Shown piece by piece: positions 6,535-15,533 of a DNA stretch of 64,000 bases (its first letter is position 1; each line of letters opens with the position of its first letter). The notes beneath the pieces were generated by a model, which had not been told where the DNA came from, ran no database searches, and saw only the letters and a program-made list of their open reading frames with translations. The position numbers and the translations under genes were made by a program. Location: the NCBI RefSeq assembly GCF_003781945.1, contig NZ_RJJW01000006.1, forward strand, positions 186,001-250,000. The letters are read 5' to 3'. The stretch comes from Halorubrum sp. CSM-61. Its GTDB lineage: Archaea > Halobacteriota > Halobacteria > Halobacteriales > Haloferacaceae.

Positions 6535-7985
6535 GCAACCAGCCAACTAGCACGCCGATGAGAGACGACAATCGTGCTGTCTCGACAGTAATCGGGGTCG
6601 TTATTTTGTTTGGGTTCCTGATCCTTGCGCTCTCACTATACCAGGTAGAAATCGTTCCACAGCAGAATGCCGAGGCTGAGTTCCAACACTCCGGAGAGGT
6701 CCGCAACGATCTTGTCGAGCTCAGAGCGGGTATTCTACAAGCTGGGAGCATCGACCAGCCGCAGTACCAGACGGTTCAGTTAGGTACTAGCTATCCAACC
6801 CGCGTATTCACAATAAATCCACCACCGCCAGCTGGAACAATCCGGACGACGGAGTCGTATCCGATCACAATTGCGTACGAGTCAAACGGTACGGTGATCG
6901 AGACTATCCCCACGCGGTTCATTGAGTACCGGCCGGGCTACAACGAGCTCGATCAGTCCCCAACGTGGTACGACGCGTCTGTGCTCTACCTTGACGCTCG
7001 TCAAGAGGGGGGTGGTATCGCGGTGATCGAAGATCAGAGTCTTGTTAATGACGGGAAGGTACAAATTACAGCTCTCCAGAACGAGTTTCGGCGAAGCGGG
7101 ACCGGTCGGGTTACAGTTGAACTCCGCCCAGCAGAGAGCATCACTGGCGATATTCCCGAGGGTGATCTCAACGTCACGATTCCGACGCGGTTGAGTGATG
7201 AAGAGTACTGGAATGGTACTGACATCTCAAGCGACATCTACAGTATCACGGACGACAGAAATGGAGACAATGTACATAATTTAACGCTTGAGACAACCAC
7301 TACCAACCTGACCGTAGATACGGTCGGCGTACAGGAAGCACCTGAAGAGCCGAGTCAGAATGATAATGCACGTCTTGGTGGTGGCGGTAGCGACGGCGGG
7401 GATGATTCCGATGGTGAGCCGCCCATGGGACTAGTATACAATAATGATGCTATCGCGATAGATGGAAATGATGACCCTCGTCCAGATAGGAGTGGTGGGG
7501 TGGAATTTTCAGTCACGAATCAATATGAGCAGCCAGTCACCATAACAAGCATGACAATCGATCCAGATAACCCTGATATCAATGAACTAGATGACGCCGT
7601 GCCCAATGATTTTACCGGCAACCGTGACCCCTATGCTGACGAAGTCGAAATTTGGACTGAAAATAGTTCTGGGAGCATTCAGTATTCAGAGTGGACCACC
7701 AGTCCTGGACAATTTACTGATAATGAGGCGCTTGCGATTGATGATCAAGTAACAATGTCGCCGGGAATAGATGGGGATATAAATTCTGACACATTATCCA
7801 GAATTCAGTCTGGGCAACGACTTGAACTTAGCATGTATGAGTTTTACGAGGAGGGTGGAGGGGGCTTCCCTTACTATCAAAACGATAATATAGATATGAG
7901 TGGGGAACAGCTTACAATCACCCTCGTATACGAATTCGATGATGGTACCACGGATTCGACAACATATCAGATAACGCCGTCCTGA
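6531..7985 (+). CDS. Pilin-like N-terminus surface protein (haloarchaeal)
   Basis: 484 residues from ATG 6531; an upstream in-frame start would intrude into the preceding gene. The N-terminus (DDNRAVSTVIGVV) is followed by one hydrophobic helix (ILFGFLILALSLYQVEIVP). That is the architecture of haloarchaeal archaellin/pilin-like and DUF7289-type proteins: a processed or anchored N-terminus with the rest outside. The body is beta-rich and very acidic, with a Gly-Gly-Asp-rich linker around residue 285 and potential N-glycosylation sequons (NGT, NLT, NSS). It probably sits on the cell surface. The second half has weaker codon bias and more A/T than the first, which may reflect recombination. Confidence 0.65.
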   Translation: MSNQPTSTPMRDDNRAVSTVIGVVILFGFLILALSLYQVEIVPQQNAEAEFQHSGEVRNDLVELRAGILQAGSIDQPQYQTVQLGTSYPTRVFTINPPPPAGTIRTTESYPITIAYESNGTVIETIPTRFIEYRPGYNELDQSPTWYDASVLYLDARQEGGGIAVIEDQSLVNDGKVQITALQNEFRRSGTGRVTVELRPAESITGDIPEGDLNVTIPTRLSDEEYWNGTDISSDIYSITDDRNGDNVHNLTLETTTTNLTVDTVGVQEAPEEPSQNDNARLGGGGSDGGDDSDGEPPMGLVYNNDAIAIDGNDDPRPDRSGGVEFSVTNQYEQPVTITSMTIDPDNPDINELDDAVPNDFTGNRDPYADEVEIWTENSSGSIQYSEWTTSPGQFTDNEALAIDDQVTMSPGIDGDINSDTLSRIQSGQRLELSMYEFYEEGGGGFPYYQNDNIDMSGEQLTITLVYEFDDGTTDSTTYQITPS

Positions 7986-8481
7986 TAATTATTCAAAAAT
8001 CAACACTTGGTAAATTCCTGAAAGAAACTAGCCACAACTAGCTCCCGATGCAGTTTGACCGTACAGTCAATTCTGTGAGCAGTCTCTGTTTCTCGTGTTG
8101 GGTGTCGTGTGTTCGACGTCAACTCTAACTCTGAGGAACCGGCATCCGTTGTAGTTTAACGCCTCACGCCAGCGCTGTCTCCTGATCTGAATTCCGTTGG
8201 GGCTACCTGTCAGGGAAACCCGGTAGCTGCTGTGAGTTACCAACAACCGGATTCAGGAGTTGTTGACCGGATCAAAAGAGCGTTTCTCTCTAATGAGTTG
8301 CGCGAGCGCGCTCGCGCAACGAATCTCGTCTAGGTTCAGGAAGAGCCTTTAGTTCAGTTCGGCCAACGAGAGAGGGCGTATACTCTACTATACATAATCT
8401 CAAATGTGTCGAGAAGGTAGTGCTATACACAAAACCGCAGTAACCCCCACTTGTTTAAGTTGATAGCGTGTCCTCGAAAAC
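7986..8481. other. Intergenic spacer with a 24-bp palindrome
   Basis: 496 bases without a convincing ORF. It holds a perfect palindrome at 8297-8320 and, near its right end, a TATA-like gtttaagt about 8450 placed 30 bases before the recombinase ATG. Nothing else was recognised. Confidence 0.55.
8297..8320. repeat. Perfect 24-bp palindrome
   Basis: gttgcgcgagcg (8297-8308) is followed directly by its reverse complement cgctcgcgcaac (8309-8320) with no loop. It lies 161 bp upstream of a serine recombinase start codon, so it could be a recombination or operator site, but hairpins of this kind also occur elsewhere in the region. Confidence 0.85.
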
Positions 8482-9303
8482 ATGAGCGAAAACGGACCCG
8501 CGACCGCGGCGATCTATGCCCGCGTCTCGACATCGGATCAGGACGTATCTCGGCAGCTTGACGAGGCGCACGAGCATTTGGAACGTCTCGGTGTGGGAGA
8601 CATCGAGGAGTATCCAGAGATCGTCTCCGGCGCTGCCGACACCGACACTCGTGAGGTCTACAACCAACTCCTCGATGATGTCGAGAGTGAGGAGTTCGAC
8701 CTCGTGGTCGTTCACGAGATCAGCCGACTCTCCCGGCTCGGTCCGACTGAGATTCACGAGTTCATCCAACACTGCTTGGAACACGACACTGGTGTCGAGG
8801 CCCTCGACGTTGGTCTGAAGATCCACGTTGACGACGGGGAGCTCCAGCAGACGATATACAGCATGGTCGCTCGGTTGATGGGCGACCTCGCTCAGATAGA
8901 ACACCAGCAAAAACTCCAACGGATACGGTCTGGCGTCCGCGCTGCACAGTCTGCCGGAAAGTGGACTGGCAGACCGCCTGCGGGGTTCGTTGTCGAGGAC
9001 GGTTACCTCCGCGTTGATCCGACCGAGTTCCTACACGTCCGGGAGGCCCTCACCCGTGTCGACCGCGGTGAGTCGTTCGCGACTGTCGCCAGCGACACCG
9101 GCATCGCCGAGTCGACGCTCCGGAGTCTTCACCAAGATCGGCGCGACCTCTACCTCGGCGGCGAAGCTGAAGACGACCGCGTCGACGAAGCGCTCACCGA
9201 CGTCCGTCCGCTGGAGGATGCGCGGGCCGAGGATCCCAACCTCGAAGAGCTGCGCGAACGCGTCGAACGGTTAGAGGAGGCCACGGACGTCAACAACCGC
9301 TAG
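8482..9303 (+). CDS. Serine recombinase (resolvase/invertase family)
   Basis: 273 residues. The catalytic domain starts IYARVSTSDQD (nucleophile Ser about residue 17) and includes EISRLSRLGPTEI, the conserved arginine-bearing motif, then the long E-helix (SMVARLMGDLAQIEHQQKLQRIRSG in two parts). A short helix-turn-helix-like C-terminus follows (SFATVASDTGIAESTLRSL). The extra acidic tail is typical of haloarchaeal proteins. Such enzymes resolve or invert DNA, or integrate elements; no partner sites were identified, though the 24-bp palindrome lies upstream. It is a candidate mobility gene for this accessory region. Confidence 0.9.
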   Translation: MSENGPATAAIYARVSTSDQDVSRQLDEAHEHLERLGVGDIEEYPEIVSGAADTDTREVYNQLLDDVESEEFDLVVVHEISRLSRLGPTEIHEFIQHCLEHDTGVEALDVGLKIHVDDGELQQTIYSMVARLMGDLAQIEHQQKLQRIRSGVRAAQSAGKWTGRPPAGFVVEDGYLRVDPTEFLHVREALTRVDRGESFATVASDTGIAESTLRSLHQDRRDLYLGGEAEDDRVDEALTDVRPLEDARAEDPNLEELRERVERLEEATDVNNR

Positions 9304-9348
9304 CGCCTCTACCCACCCCCTCAATCGGCTCATCGGTTTACATTCCTA

Positions 9349-9789
9349 TCAGACCGAGATATCTACCTCTCTACTTTCCCACTTCTTTTCTACCTCATCC
9401 ACTGATTTCTCGTTGTCAACCACGTCGGCTAAGTCGCGGAGGTACTCTACGATGTCATCGTTTTCTACGTCCCATCGCTGGTCCGAGATGGATTTGAGAC
9501 TCGTCGCTAGCTCACGGGCTTCATCAGCCGTGTAAGCTGCGTCAGTCTCGCCAATATCAACGATAACGGCAAACTCGTTGTCGGTGATACTGAGGTTCAA
9601 CGACGACACCTCGCCGTCAATAATGCTGCTCGATACCCTGTCCTGAAGATCTGACTCATACATTACGTAGTCGGTCTTGTCGGTCCCATTTGAAATCGGG
9701 GCATCGTCAGGGTCGGAGCGGTCAACTTTCGACTGAGGGCAGGTACTCCTTTGACCTGAGATATTCTGCTCAATGGTCGTGTCAGACAC
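9349..9789 (-). CDS. Haloarchaeal hypothetical protein
   Basis: 146 residues, acidic, no membrane segment and no cysteine motif. The first about 40 residues look disordered; the rest (from YVMYESDLQDRV) alternates strands and helices and ends in an acidic helix. Its codon use is less G/C-biased than the core genes, in line with the accessory region. An AT-rich box (aaatatatttttc, about 9936-9948) lies too far upstream to be certain as promoter. I do not recognise the family. It is convergent with the recombinase, 45 bp apart. Confidence 0.55.
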   Translation of the reverse strand: MSDTTIEQNISGQRSTCPQSKVDRSDPDDAPISNGTDKTDYVMYESDLQDRVSSSIIDGEVSSLNLSITDNEFAVIVDIGETDAAYTADEARELATSLKSISDQRWDVENDDIVEYLRDLADVVDNEKSVDEVEKKWESREVDISV

Positions 9790-10046
9790 GTTTCTCTACA
9801 GTTACGTATCGAATCAAACACCCGAGACTGCGTCGGGGTCGATGTCCGCCGGTGGGTGCGTACTGGGGCCACTATTCGGGCCCATACGTTCTATCCGAAT
9901 ACGTGGGACCTAGTGAGGGTCCTATTTGTTGAAAATATATTTTTCTTTATGAGAATTCCCACACTCGCTCCTATAGAATCCACTGTAAGTAAAGCCACAT
10001 CAGACAACCGGCCTGTGACCGCCGTACGCCCCACGTGGCCGAGGTC

Positions 10047-10214
10047 TTACTTGTCGGCAGCGCGGTCGTCAAGCGGATCGGGCACGGAGAGGTCCTCAAC
10101 GTCGGCGTTGATCTCCTCCGCAGAGAGGTCCGACCTTTCAGCGAGGAATTCACTCACGCGATCGCCAAGGCCCCCGACGGCGTCCTCGAACGACTTGAGT
10201 TCGGCGTCACTCAT
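10047..10214 (-). CDS. Small acidic hypothetical protein
   Basis: 55 residues from the ATG at 10214 (MSDAELKSFEDAVGGLG...). A longer in-frame start at 10283 adds an arginine/isoleucine-rich segment unlike haloarchaeal protein and is less likely. The composition is helical and acidic, resembling the tail of a coiled-coil protein. No domain is recognisable. Confidence 0.5.
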   Translation of the reverse strand: MSDAELKSFEDAVGGLGDRVSEFLAERSDLSAEEINADVEDLSVPDPLDDRAADK

Positions 10215-10349
10215 AGACACCTTCCGCCGGATCCTGATTCGGATCGTGCCATTTCTCGAACCTCCGGAGCAGCGTGTCGGCATGCTACTCGATGTACGCG
10301 ATATCGTAGTGCGGGGCTCGTGTTAAACTAGGTAGGATATCAATAATGT

Positions 10350-12599
10350 CTATTCATCTACGAAATTAACATTCGTGATCTCAAACCGTGCTCCACCGTC
10401 CGTCCCGTCCGTAACGCGAATCTGCCAGCCGTGAGCATCGACAATCTGTTTGACGATATTTAGTCCGAACCCAGTTCCATTTGCCGACTGCGAGTAGCCC
10501 ACGTCAAAGATAGCGTTGCGTTCGTCGGTCGAAATGCCTGCCCCATCGTCTTCAACATAGAACCCGTCGGCTAGTTCTCCGACCGTCACTGTCACCCCTT
10601 CTCCACCATGTTCAACCGCGTTTCGAAACAGGTTCTCAAATACTTGCTTGAGACGACTGCTATCTGCCCACACGGTTCGATCGACGGTAGTAATTATACG
10701 TCCGTGCTCCGTCTGAACGTTCTCCCAACACCCGTCTGCTATCATCGCGAGATCAACCGGCTGAGTGTCACTCACCTCTTTATTATTCTGGGCCAAAATG
10801 AGAAGATCTTCAATCAGCGCCTCCATCCGCTCCAGTGCTCGGCGGACACTGTCGAGATGGTCGCTATCACACTCGTCGGCCACCAAGTCAAGATGCCCGG
10901 TAGCAACGTTTAGCGGGTTCCGAAGATCGTGTGACACAACGCTGGCGAACTCCTCTAGTCTTTGTTGGCGTTCTATCCGCTGAGTAATATCCTGAAACGT
11001 GCCGCGCACACCAACGATTTTGCCATCCTCACGCCAAGGCTCGCCGCCGGTACGAACCCATCGCACCTCATCGTCAGCTGTGATGATGCGTAACTCCAAG
11101 TCGTATGGTTCCCCGTCAGTTAACACCCGCTCGACAGCATCCTGAATCGTCGTCTGATCTTCGGGATGATAGAACTCGACGGCGTTCTCAACTGGTGGTT
11201 CGAAGTCCATGTTGACGCCGAGAATCCGGTAGACTTCATCGGTCCACCGGAGTGACTCTGTTCGGCGGTCAAGCTCCCAGCCACCGACGTCTGCGACGGT
11301 CTGGGTCTGTGAAAGGAACTCGTTGGCCTGCTCAAGTTCCTGGCGTTGCTGCTTGCGTGCCGTGATATCACGATATAACCATATATTCGCTTCACCTTCG
11401 GGCAGGGTGTACGGTACGTAATCACGTTCTACCACGCGGCCATCTGTGAGCTGGAGTTCTTCGTTTTGAACCAGCTCCCGTTGTTCGAGTCGCTCGGAAA
11501 TCGCCTCGATGAACGCCTCTGGGTCGGTGAATCGGGATTTGAATTCTTCAGCTGCTGTGGCGCAGTCGCGTCCAATTACTTCCTCACTATCGATCGGGAC
11601 GCCAAGTGTTTCGCCCAACTGGTCGTTTGCCATGAGTACGTCACGTTCAGCGTCTTCAACGAGTACGCCCATCGGCAGATTCTCGACGATTGTGCGGAGG
11701 ACAGTATTTGTCTGCTTAAGCTCTTGTTTACGCTCTTTACGCTCGCTGATATCACGCAAAATCCCAACTGACCCCTCGAAAGACTCCCCTTCGTAGGGTA
11801 AGACGCCCATATGATCCTCACAGGGGATTGGCTCCCCTTCGGCGGGCTCGATCTCAATCTCGAACTGTACGCTATCGGGGCCGTTCGACGAAAGAAGCCT
11901 CCCGAGGTGACTTTTCGAGCGGTCGACCACCTCCGATGATTTGATTAGTGTTGGTGATGCTCCAATAATTCTCTCACGCTCGTACCCAACCATTTCGATG
12001 AACGCGTCGTTCACGTATTCGAAGTGTCCTGTTTCATCAAGTACGTAGACCGGGTCGTTGAGAGTCTCGACGAGGGTTCGAAATTGAGTGAGTGCGATCT
12101 CCTGTTCCTGTTTCACAGAGCGATCCCGTACCGAACAGACTAGCTCACTGGTCTCCGTCTGAGCAACGGTGTGATCCTCAACGAAGGTCGTTCCGTCGGC
12201 TCGGAGCCCAGTTGTTTCCCCGCTCCAGTAGCCGTCCTCGGCGACAGTCGGCAAAATAACGTCCCGTACGATCGCTGTGTCGCTGTCGGGGTAGATCAGT
12301 TCCCAGTGCTCCCCCTCCATCTCGTCGGGATCATATCCATAGATGTCTGCGTAGGCCTGATTGACATAAATATACTCACCGTCCTCATTCAGGATGCTAA
12401 TGCCTTCTTGCGCCGTTTCAATGGCTTTGCGCTGCCGTTTGCGCTCTTTTTCTGCACGATATCGGTCGACGGCGTTTCGCAGTCGGTTCGCCAATACAGT
12501 ATACTGGTCAGATACACGCTTTTTCTGGAGATAGTCAGTCACGCCAGCGGAGATAGCTTCACCTGCAATCTCCTCAGAACCCTTGCCAGTAAACAGCAC
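10350..12599 (-). pseudogene. PAS-domain histidine kinase, receiver domain cut off by ISH3
   Basis: 749 residues from GTG 12599. Order: C-terminal end of a receiver domain (LFTGKGSEEIAGEAISAGVT), a linker helix, four PAS domains (about 65-180, 180-300, 300-420, 425-540), a HisKA domain with FASVVSHDLRNPL, and an HATPase domain (NLFRNAVEHGG, DDGAGI, GFGLNIV). Haloarchaeal kinases of this type normally begin with a whole receiver of about 120 residues. Here the frame runs upstream only to DPDLPFV, and TGA 12624-12626 lies in the ISH3 end. The kinase part is intact and could still be made if an internal start works, but its normal promoter and phosphoacceptor Asp are gone. Confidence 0.85.
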
Positions 12600-12726
12600 A
12601 AATGGGAGGTCAGGATCAGTACCTCACAAAGCATCCTCAGCTAGCTGTTTCTGAAGCCTGAGTTCTGTGGTGGAGCGGTTGTGCTGGGTGGTCTTGACGA
12701 GAAGATCGTCGACGAACCGACGGAGA

Positions 12727-13917
12727 GCTGTCGCTGTCGGCGGCGGCTGCCGCCGACGCGACAGCGTCGCCACTCCTGGCGGAGGCTAGCCCGGTCGGAG
12801 ATTAGCGAGTAAACCGGTCGTCTGGTGGTCGGTTTGCGGGGACGGCCCGACGCGTCGCGAGGGCCGTCCACGCTGCCCGTTGAATCATGTTGATGAACTC
12901 CTTGAACGACCACTTCCAGAGGCGACGCCCTCCACGGCGGGGCGTCGCCACGTACTCCCAGTGTAAATACCGCCAGACGTTCTGTAACAACAAGCTCACC
13001 ACGACGTACAGCAGCCGTACGACCGGATTTTGTGTCGAGGTCGTCGCAATACTTTGCTCGGAGAGTCGGTAGCTGGCCTCGATACCAAAGCGTTTCGCGT
13101 AGTGGTATCGAGCGTCTCGTGGTGAATTGATGAACGGCGCGTCAGCGGCGTAGCCGTGACGCGCCACTCCATGTTCGTCGTACCGTCCGTTTTGGTACGT
13201 ACAGTCGATGTAGACGGGAAACTCGACGGTCCAGCTGTGACCGTCGAGTTTCGCCGTCATGTCGTGTTGAATCACGCGACTCCAGCCTTCCGAGAGTTCT
13301 TGCTTGATCGTCTGTCCCCAGCGGACGATCGGCATGACGTAGGCGTGGTTGTGTGCCTGAAGCAGCGTCAAACACTTGCTGTCGTAGAATTCGCGGTCAA
13401 GAAAGACGGCCTTGACCTCGAGGTCAAGGCCGTCGAGGATACCGAGAAACTCTGCGAGGACACTGCTGGCGGTGTCGCCGTCTTCGAGACGGCGCACCGC
13501 CAGCGTGTAGCGTTTGTTCTTCACACGCGCGTAGAGTGTGGCGTAGGCGTGGAACGCAGTCGTTCCACGCTTCGCTTGTGAGTGATACAAGCCGTCTGTC
13601 CCATCTTCGTCGCCGTAGTAGGGCCGCAGGTGGAGGTCTGAAACGACCTCCACCTGCTGGGGAAGGACGTCGAGGACGTCCTTCTGAAGGAGCGCGTTTC
13701 CGACTTGTTCGAGCGTCTCAAGATCGAACTTGGTGCGGAGATGGTAGAGAACCGAATTTTCGTGGGGAGCATCTTCGCTTTTCTCACAGAGCGTTGAGAC
13801 CGAGGTCCCGTCGGCGCACGCGCCGACGAGGACCTCGTAGATGTCTTCAGCATCGAGTTCAGCGTTTTCAGCGAGTGTGAGGGCAACTTCCTCGTCAAGG
13901 GAGTTGACGAGGAAGTT
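12727..13917. repeat. Array of inverted repeats inside the ISH3 transposase gene
   Basis: Seen pairs (left-right): 12727-12765 (17 bp, one bulge), 12921-12949 (10), 13136-13165 (13, one bulge), 13219-13251 (13), 13405-13434 (15, no loop), 13469-13500 (14, one bulge), 13547-13570 (10), 13626-13657 (13), 13662-13684 (10), 13801-13837 (16, one bulge), 13885-13917 (14). They are evenly spread and all are inside one open reading frame. Confidence 0.85.
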
Positions 13918-13992
13918 AAGAAGCTGGTCCTCGTGAATTTCACCGTCTGCTTGCTTGGTATTAGACACACCTTCAGCAAGCAGACGTCTCAA
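12802..13992 (-). CDS. ISH3-family transposase
   Basis: 396 residues. ISH3-type DDE transposase: RGTTAFHAYATLYARV, then AVFLDREFYDSKCLTLL with the second Asp, and RFGIEASYRLSEQ with the catalytic Glu, followed by a basic region. The frame is intact between the terminal repeats, so the element may be active. Remarkably, at least ten long inverted repeats lie within the 1.2-kb gene (see findings), including a perfect 30-bp palindrome at 13405-13434. Confidence 0.93.
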   Translation of the reverse strand: MRRLLAEGVSNTKQADGEIHEDQLLNFLVNSLDEEVALTLAENAELDAEDIYEVLVGACADGTSVSTLCEKSEDAPHENSVLYHLRTKFDLETLEQVGNALLQKDVLDVLPQQVEVVSDLHLRPYYGDEDGTDGLYHSQAKRGTTAFHAYATLYARVKNKRYTLAVRRLEDGDTASSVLAEFLGILDGLDLEVKAVFLDREFYDSKCLTLLQAHNHAYVMPIVRWGQTIKQELSEGWSRVIQHDMTAKLDGHSWTVEFPVYIDCTYQNGRYDEHGVARHGYAADAPFINSPRDARYHYAKRFGIEASYRLSEQSIATTSTQNPVVRLLYVVVSLLLQNVWRYLHWEYVATPRRGGRRLWKWSFKEFINMIQRAAWTALATRRAVPANRPPDDRFTR

Positions 13993-14159
13993 CTAACCGG
14001 CTTTGTGATGTACTGATCATCGGCGCTGCGTACGCCCGGGCCCGAACGTGCGATGATGACCAGAGCACTCACCAGGAACCGTGAGAAACCTAATTCACCC
14101 GCTTACCGGCATGGCTTCGGTACCGGTGTTAGAGACCACGCCGAGTACGATCAAGGACA

Positions 14160-15395
14160 ATGGACCAGATAAGAGCTGAGGTGAAGGACGCGTCGGCGCT
14201 GTTGAAGAAGTTCGGGGCGGACCCGAGGTTCGATCTACCGGACAGCTACGGGGAACGAAACTCCTACGGTGGAAACGGGGACTACCCGCCGGACTGGGAC
14301 CAACGACGGAGGGCAGTCTGGTGGTTACAGGACGACCTCTGTGGTCGTTGTGGCCGTGACACGGGTAACGGCGGGCACGTCCACCACGTCAACTGGCTAG
14401 CCGACGGGGGCACGAACCGACTGGAGAATCTCGTGGGGCTTTGTGTCGACTGTCACGCCCTCATGCACCCGACAAATCAGGACCTGAATGGGGACTGGAA
14501 GGCCGCACCAAAGTTTCCTCGTGAAGGTTCGCACGACGAGGTAGCAGTGATCAGGCGAGAAGATTTCGATTCCAATCGTGGGGCAGAGACCGCCGTGGGT
14601 AGGGACTTCGAGAAGCTCGAAGCAGAAACCAGTACACATAAAACCACCTATACGTCAAAATCGCCTGTCTTATACGATATTCCGCCTCACATCTCTCGTA
14701 GATTCCCCGAGTCCGGTGGTTCCCGGGCCGTGTTATCGGAACTGAACAGTCTCCTCTTAATGCGTGGCCGAGTCCCGGAAAACGAGACTCACAATACGCG
14801 CACCGTTCAGATTGAGGCCACTCAGTCCGGGCTGCTCGGATGGCTCTCCCCGTTCGAACCGCGCGTCGATGTCACGGTCAGCGCCGCTGAGGACACGGGG
14901 CGGTCGTTCGACTCGGTACGCGAAAGGAGAGCCCTCGACGGGGGTCACGACACGGAGATCGCGTTCTCCGAGAACGTCACAGAAGCCACCGTTGCCGTCA
15001 CCGGCGGGGACGGCGAACTCGTCAGCAGACGAGTGGCCTTCGACGACGAAAGCCCCACGCAGTCGGTGTCCGTTTCGGTGTCCCCGCCTTCTCTGTCGGC
15101 TTCGACCGTCGGTGGGTATGCCCGGAGCTTCGGAGAGAAATCGCTCTTGCTTCCGCTGCTTTACGGATTGCTGGCGCTGATCTTCATTCCCGCTGCGGGC
15201 GTTGTTCTCCTCTTTTCCGTAATCGGTATGCTGGCTGGAGGGATCGGCCTCGTGGGATGGACTCTCATCGCGCTCTTCTTCGGCGGTTCATGGGTAACGG
15301 TCGGCCAAATGGCGCTGGCAACGGTGCTGTCGCTCGTTGCCGGCTCCGTCGCGGTCATGATCTTGGAATTCTTCGGAATCGACCTCGGTGAGTAG
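14160..15395 (+). CDS. HNH endonuclease fused to a C-terminal membrane domain
   Basis: 411 residues. Residues 47-104 form an HNH nuclease: WDQRRRAVWW, CGRC (61-64), HVHHVNWL (73-80), NRLENLVGLCVDCHALMH (C95, C98, H99/H103). A beta-rich stretch of about 90 residues follows (about 215-305), then three or four membrane helices (about 325-405) ending EFFGIDLGE. HNH domains cut DNA in restriction, intron homing and phage-defence systems; a membrane-bound version would act near the envelope or detect a membrane signal. The gene is alone, with no methylase or partner visible, at the edge of the accessory region. Function is unknown, and a defence role is inference only. Confidence 0.75.
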   Translation: MDQIRAEVKDASALLKKFGADPRFDLPDSYGERNSYGGNGDYPPDWDQRRRAVWWLQDDLCGRCGRDTGNGGHVHHVNWLADGGTNRLENLVGLCVDCHALMHPTNQDLNGDWKAAPKFPREGSHDEVAVIRREDFDSNRGAETAVGRDFEKLEAETSTHKTTYTSKSPVLYDIPPHISRRFPESGGSRAVLSELNSLLLMRGRVPENETHNTRTVQIEATQSGLLGWLSPFEPRVDVTVSAAEDTGRSFDSVRERRALDGGHDTEIAFSENVTEATVAVTGGDGELVSRRVAFDDESPTQSVSVSVSPPSLSASTVGGYARSFGEKSLLLPLLYGLLALIFIPAAGVVLLFSVIGMLAGGIGLVGWTLIALFFGGSWVTVGQMALATVLSLVAGSVAVMILEFFGIDLGE

Positions 15396-15502
15396 GACCT
15401 CTACTCTCCGGGCTCGTACTCACCTGTGTCCCGACTGCGGTCATCGATCGTTTCGCCGATCGCTCGTCGATCTCGACGGCGCCATCAGACTGATGCCCTC
15501 AT

Positions 15503-15511
15503 TTATAAAAA
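15503..15511 (+). promoter_or_regulatory. TATA box of the sugar isomerase gene
   Basis: tttataaaa lies 23-31 bases before the ATG at 15534, the distance expected for a leaderless haloarchaeal transcript. It also supports the ATG at 15534 over the upstream in-frame start at 15426. Confidence 0.65.
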
Positions 15512-15533
15512 TTCGCCGAACTCACAACCCGAC

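Larger units (their letters stand above)
12614..14018 (-). mobile_element. ISH3-family insertion sequence, complete
   Basis: Terminal inverted repeats of 19 bp with one mismatch: gatcagtacctcacaaagc at 12614-12632 and the complement of gatcagtacatcacaaagc at 14000-14018. The 1,405-bp length and single minus-strand transposase fit the family. The flanks show no obvious 4-5 bp target duplication (gtcag / atcgg), and the sequence beyond the right end is not the missing part of the kinase, so a deletion or rearrangement followed insertion. Confidence 0.88.

Noticed and set aside
13521-13979. 152-codon Ser/Arg-rich frame within the ISH3 gene
   Set aside because: Shadow frame of the intact transposase on the same strand.
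1-15533. Attachment-site direct repeats bounding the accessory region
   Set aside because: No tRNA and no shared direct repeat at the two borders could be found by eye, so an integrated element cannot be claimed.
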